Assembly: GCF_022539665.2 (NCBI RefSeq)
Contig: NC_081340.1
Span: 7,129,357-7,193,356, forward strand
From: Daphnia carinata
Lineage: Eukaryota; Arthropoda; Branchiopoda; Diplostraca; Daphniidae
Length of the DNA stretch: 64,000 nt
Reading direction: 5' to 3'
Positions 24,119-35,990 of this stretch are shown piece by piece (the first letter of the stretch is position 1; the number at the start of each line of letters is the position of its first letter). The notes under the pieces are model-generated. The model had not been told where the DNA came from. It did no database searches and saw nothing but the letters and a program-made list of their open reading frames with translations. The position numbers were made by a program, and so were the translations under genes.

Positions 24119-24400
24119 TTTTTAATTATGTAATACCTTAACGCACAGGAACGCGAATAAAGTACGTAATTCCATTCCGTGCTTTCAATCATTATAATTC
24201 TGCGATATATTCTTCCATCCAGAAACCTTTCAGATCCACAGTTACTATAAATCTATATTAAGAAAATTTAACATTGTAAGCATCAAGTTTTCGTTTATAT
24301 AGCTTATGTGATACTTAAATTAACCCCTTGGCATATTCCTGTCAAAATTCTGGCAGGATCTTCTGAAGGGCTTACTGATTATGTACGAGATTATTACAGA
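24119..24400 (-). pseudogene. Diverged inverted relative of the 15798/22095 gene fragment
   Basis: Read on the minus strand this aligns with 22071-22335. Shared blocks include AATTCCATTCCGT, CCAGAAACCTT, TTAAGAAAAT, GCATATTCCTGT and TGGCAGGA. Both exon-like parts and the intron-like spacer are recognisable but broken by stops. It makes the inverted repeat around element 2 at least ~270 bp longer per side, at much lower identity than the element arms. Confidence 0.5.
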
Positions 24401-25857
24401 ATTTGCATTCACCTCTATTTCAACAAACGAATTCGGTAGTTGTTCCATTACTCAACATGAATTGATCATCGGGGAGACGTACTTCTTCGAAATATTCCGC
24501 CACCTACAAAAATAATAAACTAAAAACTAAAATGGAAAATGCTTCAAAATTTACCTCTTTGAACATTGTTTTTTTCTATATTGTGTAGCCGTCATTCCAG
24601 ATTAAAGATGGTTAAAAAGAAATGCCTTGGCTGCAAATTAGCGCTTAATTGCGGAAACTGATGAGATCTTCAAAACTATTAGGCGCTCGTTTGCCATACA
24701 ATCCTTGCTAGCCAACAGCATGCCATCATTTGGGATATAATAATGTAAGATACACAAGGTCTGCTATTGGACATGAACAATTTAGGTTGTTACTTGGATG
24801 TTGTGCTTTTTTGCAAACCTCTCATGCTACGTAACAAACACCAGAAAGTTCTAGTCATACATCAACATATATCAATACATGCACACAATGCAGTATTACC
24901 TTTCAATACTTGTGACAACCAAGAATGCAACATGGTTCTGGTTAAATGGACGACAACACATGGATGCGGAACTTTGATGACCGTATTAATCTCCTCACCT
25001 GTAAGGAACAATGAAATGTAACAAGATGTACACACAATATCAGATCACCTTTTAGTACTTTTGACTCTATGACTCTAATGATACTTCTTCCCTGCAAACA
25101 GGAAAGCAATTCAGATAAGAGGAGAGCATTCCAATCCATGGGGGAGGAAGCTTGATGACCATATTAACCTTTATACCTGCATGGAATCTTTGGTTTCCTT
25201 AATTTTACACAGTAAAAATGTTTCTCTATTTTAAGTTCCATACCTGTGTGAGACTTTTACCATGTTTCACATTTAGTGTCTCTTCATTCATCCTCTAGAA
25301 AAAAGAAATCCATGCAAATATGGCAGATGAATGCCATTCATGGGATGCTAGTGTACCATTTGCCTACCAAGTGTTCCATACTGCTTAGGTGTTTATGCAG
25401 CATCATGGTACTATGTATCAAGTTTTATGCAGCTCCTTGAATATGTGCCGTTGTTGTGTTTGCTGAGGGCTCTTGATTCCAAAGCTGATCCTTGCCTGCA
25501 GATATATTTATCTATTAAAAGAACATGAAATTTAATGAAGATGATGTTCGGGATTCAATAGAACAATATAAACCAGAAATGCTAAAACTTTAATATGGAT
25601 TCTCTTCTAGTGAAGGCTTGGAAAGTGTTACAGAAAATTCTAGTGAAATTGGAAAGCTTATGTGGCAACGGAGATTCGTAACTCAGAACTGAAACAAGCA
25701 AATATATGACACTGATAATAAACTTACCATAATCCCACGCTGTTTTTATGATGAGCATGTCCTAACCAAACCACAATACATCACACGCAACTAGAACAAA
25801 TTTTTGGCACCCTAACTAAATAATCTACCAAAACCAAATGTAGCAGACTAAATTATG
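24401..25857. other. Region with degenerate gene-like pieces, no confident gene
   Basis: On the minus strand a short exon-like frame at about 24430-24508 (TTTTGTAG acceptor, then V-A-E-Y-F-E-E-V) is preceded by a possible small exon ending M-F-K-E at a GTAAAT donor near 24557. Two diverged direct copies of a ~55 bp unit occur at about 24955-25010 and 25130-25187, both containing CTTTGATGACC- or CTTGATGACC-like sequence. No family is recognised. Confidence 0.3.
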
Positions 25858-26831
25858 TACAGTATCCTCCACAAAAAAGAGGCACCCCCCCGGTCGCCGA
25901 AAATAAAATAATATATTAGTAGCACTAGATGGCATTGTTTTTTTTGCAACATATAAACAAAAAAAGCATGTGTTATTTTTTGGTTTGTTTGTTTTGACTG
26001 CAAAATTCCAGACGGTTGCCGAAATTTCCGAATTTTTTTTATTTTGCTTCGAGCAAAATACAGAAAACGGAAAATTTTGAGAAGTCTGGAGAAAGGCAGA
26101 CATTGTCTGAATTGTAACCTTTCCCCCACCTGACTTTTTTTTCTAAATTTTCCGTGGTCGCATTTTTGCCCGCAAGAATTATTAGAAAAACTTATTGGCC
26201 AAAGGCGATTTTAGAATGCAGATAATATTATTTTACGTTTTTTTCAATGAATCTAAATTAGAATTAAAAGAAAATTTTTAAGAAGACTATTATTTAAGTT
26301 AAGCAAACTGGCAAACGAAATTAGATTTAGTATTTCGTTCACCAGCCATTAGCATCAATTCATAATTGAAGCCTTTTTGTAATCGATAGATTTGGACTTA
26401 AATTGGATGGAAAAATCCTGTTTAATTCTAATTTAGATTCATCGAACAAAACCTAAAACAATATTGTCTGCATTCTAAAATCGCCTTTAGCCAATAAGTT
26501 TTCCTAATATTTCCTGCGGGCAAAAATACGACAACGGAAAATTTGGAAAAAAAAATTGAGGTGGGGAAAAGGTTACGATTCAGACAATGTGTGCCTTTCT
26601 CCAGACTTCTCAAATATTCCGTTTTCTTTATTTTGCTCGAAGCAAAATTACAAAAAACATCGAAAATCAGAAAACCGTCTGGAATTTTGCCGTCAAAACA
26701 AACAAACAAAAAAAAAACGCATGCTTTTTTTGTTTATATGTTGCAAAAATTTAATGCCATCTAGCGCTAGTAACATATTATTTTATTTTCGGTGACCGGG
26801 GGGGTGCCTCTTTTTTGTGGAGGATACTGTA
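25858..26831. mobile_element. Tc1/mariner-type foldback MITE
   Basis: Terminal CAGTATCCTCCACAAAAAA and its reverse complement are each bordered by TA (25858-25859, 26830-26831), the target duplication of Tc1/mariner elements. The inverted repeat reaches about 415 bp per arm (25858-26275 and 26417-26831) around a ~140 bp centre. There is no transposase frame, so it is non-autonomous. The frames on either strand are mirror translations of the two arms. Arms differ by scattered substitutions, so it is not very recent. Confidence 0.85.
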
Positions 26832-27079
26832 CTACCTGCTGTAGAATTTTTCATTTATTATTTATTTTGAGATTTCAATATAGTGGCAACTGGCGACCAC
26901 AACTGTTTTATTTTTTTTTTAACTAAGTAAACTGCAAGGCCCTTACTATCATGGCATGTTGACAATCTCACGTTGGTAAGATCTAGCCAAACAAGACACA
27001 ACAGTAACTAGGTTTATTGAAGGAAAAATTTAATAAAAAATTACAAAAAAAAAATCTTGACAAAGGGAATGCTTATATG

Positions 27080-27404
27080 TAACTACGAAAGTTTGGCTTC
27101 AAATGACTATCGGACACGATGGTCCAGTCATAAGCTTTACGCAGTGACCGGCAGACGGCGATTAAGCGCTCTATTTTCTTTCACGCGATTCCACTGCTTA
27201 CCCTGTTAATACAATCTAAACAAAATACATTTACATGCTTCGACGACAAAATTTCGCATTTTATTTCTTGCAATGGTAATCCGCATATACCGACAATCAG
27301 ACACGGTGGCAACCCCGATATAAGCTTTTCCCAATGCCCAGTAGGCAATGGAATGCACAGCTTGATTTTTCTACCGCGCGATGACGTTGTCATCGCTTAA
27401 ATTT
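27080..27404 (-). pseudogene. Tandemly duplicated exon-like fragment, family unknown
   Basis: Two related units lie in tandem. The unit at about 27265-27404 has an open minus-strand frame with ATG at 27391-27393 and the patterns G-H-W-E-K-L and C-L-I-V-G-I. The unit at about 27080-27185 matches as G-H-C-V-K-L and C-P-I-V-I but carries stops. They look like a duplicated exon, one copy decayed. I do not recognise the domain. Confidence 0.3.
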
Positions 27405-28300
27405 TTGTCATATCCCTAGCCTGGTAAAAGAAAAGATAGGAAGGAACGTAACCTTTGCGAAAAAGCTAATGTAATTAAATTAGTTAGGTCAACGTTTCGT
27501 TTGACTCGGTTTGGTCTTTCGCTGTGGGAATTCAAATCAAATGTCTCAAGGTGAAATAGATGAAGAACTGTTGTGTTCAAACATCGCCCAGATGACTGGT
27601 AGCCCACTTCCCTGATGACAAGAACCACGTTGTAAGCATGCATTTTGCTCTGCTTGCATTTTTCATGAAAGGCTTTCAACACAACCAACTTGTCGTGTTT
27701 ACCAGCAAAACATGATGCTCAACTAATGCTTACTGTTGCCAAATACTTCTAATTTTTCCGTACAGCCTAGTGAAGCTCATTCAGGTTTAAACGGAGATTC
27801 CAGAAATTGCATAAATATCAAGTGCAGTGCAATCCAAACCATTGCGCGCGCTGAAACAAATGAGACTAAACGAAAAATTCATCTTCAAAAGAGGAAAGCA
27901 AATATACAACACATGCGTCAGCCAATGAATTAAATATCGGTTGTGGACATGTTATCCCGAGTGACGGAAAAAGTTTTTAATGCTATCAAAACGGAGGATC
28001 GCCTCATTAAAAACCCGTTGCATACAAAGCGAATACCTAAACACATACTCGGTGATCATTTGCATAAAAGTCATACTGGTTCACAGAGTACAGCCGATTT
28101 CCATTGATTGGGCTGATATTGGCCAGTATCGATTATCCTATAGTGCGCACATATCGAGAGCAACATTGGCGATAGAACTCGATTTCATCTGCATGTCATC
28201 TATAAAAAAAAAAAACCTTCTGCCATCAGATATAAGGTTAATATATAGCTCCAGATACGGACGCGATTGTCGATTAATGTGCTCGATGATTATACGACAG
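27405..28300. other. Unassigned sequence right of the MITE
   Basis: A plus-strand open frame at 27736-27933 follows an acceptor-like CGTACAG (27760-27766) and has a Cys-x-x-I-x-Cys pattern, but no family can be named. Homopolymers are few until about 28200. No RNA gene was seen. Confidence 0.3.
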
Positions 28301-31300
28301 TAATTTATAGAGGCGCCGTCCAGTGGAGCAAGGGAAAAAAAAAGAAAGAACGCTGATCGTAACAGTTTGCCAGATTCGAGCACCACATAATTGATAACGA
28401 ACGTTCCAGTTCCCTTGAAAAACGGCTCTCATCAGAACTGATGAGGCCGATTAGTCCTGTTTAGGAGTAAACGATGAGTCATGCGCCAGAAAGCTCGTAA
28501 AACTTTTAAAAGCCGTTCGTCTTGAATAACAACGAACCGTATACATCAGAATTTGCTGGTTAGCATCGTGTAGACACATCAATGGCAGCGTCATTATCTT
28601 TAGCTACAGTCATCCAAAAAGAGTTTTTCTCCAATTCTTTACTTTTTTCAACCTTACGCTATATGCGGTGATAACACGGGCCATTAGGACAGAGAAAACG
28701 GACATAATGGGCTGTGGGCATCCGCCAACTATAAATACGCGTTCTCATTTAAGACGTCGCTAAAGGAAACAAAAAATACACAAATAAAATGAAAGGGAAC
28801 GATAGAAAGGTTAATTTTCGTCCGTGCTTCGGTTTTAATCCGTGTCCCATTTAGCCGGGATAAATACAATACGTCAGAATAAATATAGAACAAAAGCCGA
28901 TGGACGGGAGTCACGCTCCGAGGAAATGATTACGCAAGAACGTTAATGCACGCGCCTTTTATACGACGACGGGGCCATCCAAATAGGCCATGCAGTAAAC
29001 GCTAATATATCAGTATATATCTCGGCAATGCCATTAAACTATACACACATTAAAAAAGAAAAGAGCCCGAATGTGCTGCCGGAGCAGCCATTTTTGCATA
29101 TGTAATTGCACGTAGAGCATCATATCCCACCGAGTGTGTGAAGGAAGGTGGGCCCGCAGGTGAACTCGCAGCTTCATCATCATCAAATAATTCGTATTTT
29201 TTTTTTTTTTTTTTTTTTCTTTCCTGAATACGAAGAAGAGTGATAAAATTAATGGATTGTCTGACTATTGTATGGGAGCCCATACGGGTTCTTGCTGCTG
29301 TTGATTGTGAGACGCAAATAACAATATTTCACGCTTGCTCGATGGATGGATGAGGAAGGTTGGCTGCTAAATACATATCCCTTAAACAACATAACACATG
29401 CAGGAAGCAGCCACTCGTTGATTGGCACCTCCTCCGTCATCCATCAACAACGCCAGCCCATGATGGTGATAATCAAAACGCGTGAAATTCATCCCGCGTC
29501 GGTGGTCTTCTTACATTGTTCTCAGCATTTGAAACATACACACACGTACACACACACACACACACACACAAAAATGTGTATACTTTAGACGTTATACCAC
29601 ATCCCATCTTTAAGGAGCAGTAGCTTTTTACATAGATCCCGAACAGCGTGTCTGTGTTTGTTGAAGGCTCTTTTGTCATCATCACCTGTGTATCGCAGCA
29701 GCCCAGGATTTGTCGGTAGTCATTTAAACGAAACCACCAGGGTGGCTGTTGTTCGTGTTACACGAACACCACGCATGAGAATGAAATAAACACAGAAGAA
29801 GGAGCTGAAAAAAATCGAACAAAAAAATAATGTTTTAGTCCCATATTGCTCGTATGGGACAGCTAAATAATACAACGAGGGATCTTTTTTTGTTTTGTTT
29901 TGTTTGTTTCTAACAATCTTTTCCTTGTCTTTTGTTGTTTTAACGACTTGTTCGGTTGACAGCTGGTCACGAACAGTTGCCGCCGGTCGTAGATCACGAT
30001 TTTAGTGTAAAAGAATGTTCATATATACAAGCGCTCGTTACACGCACTGCCTCCCTGTCGCAAACATATTTCAAAAGACAGTGGGGTTATTAACTAAACA
30101 TCAAACAGCGTACAAGACTTGGAAGTGAAAATAACAAGCTTCTGATGAATAGCACAAACTGATAATGAAGATGGAAACGTACATAAACACGTCCATCGTT
30201 ATTCTTCAGCTCAATTTGTCCGAAACGCGGCAAACCGCTTTCGCTCTGTAATTTCTCATTTTTTTTTTTTTTTTTTTCGCAAACAAATCGTGCGAGGCGA
30301 AATATTAGCCAAATTTTCATCGCTCTGACAGATTTGTTACACACGAGTGTCGGCTTAACTACAACAAGAAAAATACAAGAAAAAAAAAATGAGTAAACCT
30401 CATCAAGCCAAAAACAGTTTCCACGCGTTAGTCACGAAGGGCAAAAGCAAAAGCAGCATGCATTCCAAACTACCCGTTATAAATAAATGTAGGATATCAC
30501 ATATGAAAAAAAAAACACACACACACACAAAAAAAATTCGTTAAGAGACTAGTCGCACTAACAAACACACACAGCAAGCTTATTTTCTTTTTAAAAATGC
30601 GCACGGCGGGAAATTGGGGAGGAGGGGGGAGGAAATCCAGGGGAATCACATCCTGATGGTGATTTGTTGGCAGTCGTTAAAAGGAATCGGTGGGAGGTTG
30701 CCGTGTGTGTAACACCTCTTTGGCTGCAAACTGCGCGTGACGATATAGTGTGGGAAAACAACAACAAAATGCCCCCCCCCCCTTCCCCTTCTTTTTTCTC
30801 TCTCTCTCTATCCCCCCCCCCCCTCCAAAAATAGGAAAAACATATAGGCCTTTTTTAGCTGCTTTTTCTTTAACGGCTTTCTCAAGCTGCTGATGACTGG
30901 TCACGGGTGATTTCCCGCTGCTGCCGCCGTGTCTATTCATCATCTCACGGAGATCCATATATACACGCATTCTCTCGCTCTTTCTTTCGCTCTACACACA
31001 CGCCGCCAGTCTCCCACATTTTTTGTTGTTGCTGTTGAGATGATGTGACCCACATTCATCCCCGAGACGTGCAACTTCTTTACCCGGACCGTTTGAACGG
31101 GGCGCGCGAACGCTTGTAAAAAGCAGTTTCAAATTACACCGTCGTTATAACGTGAACGCTAACACTGGCTCGTCCCATAAATCTTCTTCAAACACGCTGA
31201 TACATATCTTTACACACACATAGACACACACACACACACACACAAGAAAAAAGGAAAAATTCACGCAAACGCGTAGACGCAACAAAGTATTTTTTCACTC

Positions 31301-33020
31301 TGCCCAGACATACATGGCCACTGTTAACACACAGACAGTAAAAATTAAACACATACAAAAGAAGAATGTTTTCTGTCCCTATCCAGTGCAATTCTTTTTT
31401 TTTTCCCATTTGAATAGTAATAGAAATTGACGCACGAGACTGGAATGCTTAGTTTCGACTTACAGTTGAAAACGAAATAAAAGAATTTTAATTCTTAACG
31501 TGATTACGAAAAAAAAAAAAAAAATGACGGTTTGGCGTGGGAGGGAAAGGCTTGATTCAATGAACATTCTGATCTTTCTCCCGAACAAAAGTGGTAAAAA
31601 AAAAGGAAAAAAAAAAAAAAAATGAATACTATATAAACGTGATGGCCCCTCATGTTCATTTGTTTATATATGATAGGCAAAAGGCCACAAGGTGATAAGT
31701 ATCGGCCGATAGTGGGCGCGAGGCCGTTATGCAAATCGTGTTAGGGAACGCGCATCTATGGAATGAAAAAAAAAAAAAAAAAAGGACGGTACAGGCTTGT
31801 GTGGATGATGTCTAATCAAGATAGCCGGGTCCGAAAAAGAGGAGGGAAAGAGATTCCAATCAAAACTCTTCATCTATACTATTAAATAAATTTTTTTAAG
31901 AGTGGGGGGGAGAAGAAGAAGAAGAAGAAAAAGAAGAAGAAGAAGAAAAAGAGATATAAATAAATAAAATAAAAACAAAGGAGAAATGTGACTTGATGGC
32001 GTCCGGCTCGTGATCGTTTAATAGTTGATTACATTCCAACGTTCCAAGGGCTCGCAGAACATAATCAGCACCGACCGCACGGCTTTAATTTATGATACAA
32101 CACCAAAAAAAAAAAAAAAACGAAAATATTTTCAGAGCTGTAGCGCACGAGCGAGCGGTCATACCTTTCGTTCACACACACACACACACACAGACACACA
32201 GCACCCTCAAGAGCGTGTGTGTGTGTGTATACCTGTCCACAAATCGGCCCAATCCTGCTATTATTTATAGATGCCATTGGCCCATCACATATCGAGTCGG
32301 TTTTTTTCCTCGTCGAATTCTTTTCGTGAAACGGAAAGAACAACCGACTTGTCTATTTGATATCCGAAATTCCAATGACATTAAGACAAATTTAATGCTG
32401 ATGAAATTACGCTCAGTCGACTCGAGAGAAAAAAAAAAAAACGAAAAACATTCAATTCCACGAAAATGGATAGCATAAATTTTTTGATGGAAGAAAACGG
32501 ACACGCGTTCATTTTCTTTCGATTGGCGAGGGCTCCGCATGCAGCCTCGCGTGTCTTTGGCTTCTCCAGTTCATCGCAAGAACGAGACTTAAAAAAAAAA
32601 AAAAAAAAATAGACAACGTGTTGCTAAATGTCTAATCGAGCAGCTCTCGTAGAATTTGATCAAACTACGACGAAATGCCCTCCCCCTCCCCCCTTCAAAG
32701 AAGGGGGTAGAAAATGTTGCATTTGAAACTTGTTTATTATCGCATCTATGCCACGCGTTTTCAAACCGGTAGAAAAGAAGCCAAAACTCTTAGAAACATT
32801 ACAGCATGGCTTATCTTGGACGATCGAAGCAAACGCTTGTGCAGGCCCGTTCGTCGGAAACTTGGTACGCTGACAACCGAAGATAGGTGTCCCTCCATTT
32901 ATTTATTTATTCTTTTTTTTTTCTTTTCTTTTTAAAAGTGAAGCTGCATAATTGAAAGGCGAGGTGAAAATGACAAGCCCCTATAATAAACCGGCAGCAT
33001 GTTAAAGAGACCATCTAAGG
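28301..33020. other. Simple-repeat-rich non-coding DNA
   Basis: A and T runs, (AC)n near 29540-29570, 31212-31242 and 32175-32200, C runs near 30772-30782 and 30813-30823, and a GAA/AAG-rich purine tract at about 31910-31953. Open frames are mostly translations of these tracts. No gene is supported. Confidence 0.6.
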
Positions 33021-33273
33021 TTATGCAGTTGGGGCAGCAAGGTTGACAAGAGATCCAAGCATCTCGTCCTGAGAAACACCTCGCTGATTGCTTGTCAAAA
33101 CGCATAACTCGACGTAAGCAGTACCTCGTAATCGCGCAATGTCGCTATTATCAGATTTTAGCAGGTTTTCTTCCACTTGTTCCCTTCGCCTAAGAGTTAA
33201 GCAGAAAGGGCTATGATTTGCAATCAAAATCAACGAACCGTTAGCATCGCAGTCTGCAAGTTTTGTTGTTCCT
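33021..33273 (-). CDS. Putative terminal exon of an unrecognised minus-strand gene
   Basis: A 253 bp tract-free open segment follows a good acceptor (polypyrimidine, then TACTTCAG) just downstream of an A/C-run region and ends with TAA at 33021-33023. It encodes 83 residues of balanced composition, including the patterns L-R-R-R-E-Q-V-E-E-N and Y-V-E-L-C-V-L-T. Compared with surrounding DNA it looks coding, but no upstream exon was found and no family is recognised. It could also be a chance open frame in a conserved non-coding element. Confidence 0.3.
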
Positions 33274-34454
33274 CTGAAGTACAACAAGAAAAGAAAAAAA
33301 AAAAAAAAAAAGGGGGGGGGGGGGGAATGTAAACAGTCGCTACGTAATGCAGTTCTATAGAGTCCCCGATTGTGAAAAATCGCCAGCAATGAATCGTGAC
33401 TAGGTTTCCTTTCCCGTCAGCATAACAACAGTTAAATATACAATAGCATTGCGTTATTTATGAAGAAGTACACACACGGTGCCCATCCTATTGTTCGGCG
33501 CACAATGCAACAACGGACAAACACACGTACAAGTATCGAAAACTCAATATGTAGTACGATTTCTTCTTATGGCAAATCACCCCCCCCCTCCCCCAACAAG
33601 TTAAAAGAGGCAGCTGACTTTGCCTTTTTCTCTTCGTGCAAGAAAAAAAAAAATAGAAAGCCATCATTTTCGAGTCTGCCTATATTATGGAACTGTAAAA
33701 AGAGAGAGAGAACGTGTTGTTGCTTGTACTAGTGTACACGTCTATAATTGAATTATTGATGAATGGGGCATGTCTGGCCTGCCAACTGGCGGTGATTTAC
33801 CAGTTCCCGAAGCTCAGTGTTACAAACTATGCTACAAACTCGAATGCTATCTATCGTTCGATGATTTATGAAGTTTGAAACCATTTCAATATTCAACGAA
33901 GCTCTCCATGTAACGTCAGTCAAAATTGGTTGAAAATAATAAAATAAAAAAAGTACATTCACGACGTAGAGGTAGTTAACATAAACACGAGAACGAGAAA
34001 GCGACCGATATGATTATCTTTTTTTTTTTTTTTTTTTTGTTCACCGGGACTATTTTATATAAGTAGCATCACTTTGTGTTGACTTTATTTGGCGATTCAA
34101 GGGTAGTATTGTAGTTTTTTTTTTTTTTTCTTTCGTCCCTCATATTGGCTGCGATCCAGTTATTAACGATGACTAAGGGCAACAGTTGAATTGCTCTAAC
34201 CTCGAAAATAACGAAATAAATCAATAAAAAATATCGATAGGTGGGTGGGTGGATGCGGTGAAAGTCGAGGCCTGCACAGTTAAACAGAAAAAGTGGTTGG
34301 CTTCGGGGGGTCGAAAAACAAAAAAAAACAACAACAACAAAACACAAAACAAAACAAGAGGGCGTGCTGTGTGTGCTGCAGGGCTGCGCACAGCTCCATA
34401 AAACCCCTGGCAATATAATAACACAAGATCCTAGGATGATAACGCAACGTCTCT

Positions 34455-34493
<39 letters not shown>

Positions 34494-34951
34494 CTTACGG
34501 CCGGATCGGCGGCGCCAAGAGACAAAACTTTGTGATTTTTATTTTCACCCAACACTATAGGGAAGAAAAAAAAAAACCTAGACGCAATCTAACCGCCTGT
34601 TTGTTAGGGGGGGGGGAGCGAAGCAGCGATGCCTCTTATCTCCTGTCCTGTTTTTTTTTTTCCTGGAATGAACGCACAAACACATCGAGCATAAGGAGAC
34701 AATGTCGTTTGACGAGGGTAAAAAAAAAATAGAGAGAGAAAAAAAATTGAGTTAAATGTTTGATTATCTATACAGAACACTCACAGCTCGGTGGATTCTT
34801 GTTGATCGTCAGCACGTGAATTTACATGATCACTTTCTGGAAAGGGTCAAGAGAGAGAAAAAAAACAAAAACAAACAAAACAGAATCTCTCTCGTGTGTG
34901 TGTGTGTGTATAGATTTAAAGGTAAATTCTATTCCGTCTGACTTGATTTGC

Positions 34952-34991
34952 CTCTCTCTCTCTCTCTCTCTCTCTCTCGCTCGCTCGCTCG
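34952..34991. repeat. (CT)n followed by CTCG units
   Basis: About 13-14 CT units pass directly into GCTCGCTCGCTCG, a compound microsatellite. Confidence 0.9.
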
Positions 34992-35489
34992 TTATTATTT
35001 AGTGTATATATTGGTGGATGTGAGCGCGCGGCGTTGGCCAGCGCATTTCTATTTCATTAGCAATTCAAAATAAGACTTGGAAAGGAAGACAAGTCTGCTC
35101 GTAGATTGCCTATATATGAGACCGTAAACATTTCCGGCTAAAAAAAAATAAAAAAAAAAAAAAAAAAAACTCCAAAAGAACAAGACAGATCTCTCTTCCT
35201 CTTTGGTCATATCTTTTGTTTTTTCTAAAATATATAAAAAGGATAGAATTGGTGTGTGTGTGTGTGTGTGTGACGCCATGCCACTATAAACTCTATAAAT
35301 CTCTTGTGCACAAACAATGCGGTTTGACCTTATAAAGATATGACGCTGCGCCCGATGGTCATCATCTATGTAAAATAGAAATGGAAATCAATCTCGTAGA
35401 GGTGCACGTTGATGTGACAAGAAGCAGCGGGCGGATGATGGATGGCCCACCACCGCTGCCCAACTCGGACATAACACAACGGCAGCCAA

Positions 35490-35493
<4 letters not shown>

Positions 35494-35521
<28 letters not shown>
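35494..35521. repeat. (GT)14 microsatellite
   Basis: Uninterrupted GT dinucleotide repeat in the 28-48 kb simple-repeat block. Confidence 0.95.
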
Positions 35522-35963
35522 CTTCCTTCTTTTTCCTCTTGTTTGTTCTTCTTCGTGCGCTGTACAATTTTTTTTTTTTCCGAAATGATATGCAACGACT
35601 CGGATCTCTATTGTTTTTCGTTCGCTTCATTTTTATTACGATTTTTTTTTATTTTCCCATTCCCACGTGCAATGTCCGAATTTTCTCGCCTCCAACACGT
35701 TTGATGGGCTGTTGAACGCTCACGACATCGTCGCTTACAGCCCGCACGACTTGACGAAGGCATTTACTTAAGGGAGTACGTACTAGACAAAGGCGATCAA
35801 GTTAACGCTGTCTAATAAGCCCTACGGTATTTTTTTTTTTGCTGATGGGCAAAGCAACAAGCCGTTTTTACATCCCGAAAAATGGAAAAAAGTCACGGAT
35901 TAGGTGTTAGTCACGCAGCGGCGTTCATGTCAACGGTTCCAAACACGTATCAACGCTGTTGGA

Positions 35964-35990
35964 TCTCTCTCTCTCTCTCTCTCTCTCTCT
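35964..35990. repeat. (TC)n microsatellite
   Basis: Uninterrupted pyrimidine dinucleotide repeat of 27 nt. Confidence 0.95.

Noticed and set aside
27760-27933. Integrin-alpha-like exon suggested by a C-x-x-I-x-C and R-A-E-T pattern
   Set aside because: The similarity stops after about 20 residues and the rest does not fit the family.
28415-28480. Possible hammerhead ribozyme (CTGATGAG motif near 28440)
   Set aside because: No matching CGAAA core or stem III pairing was found around it.
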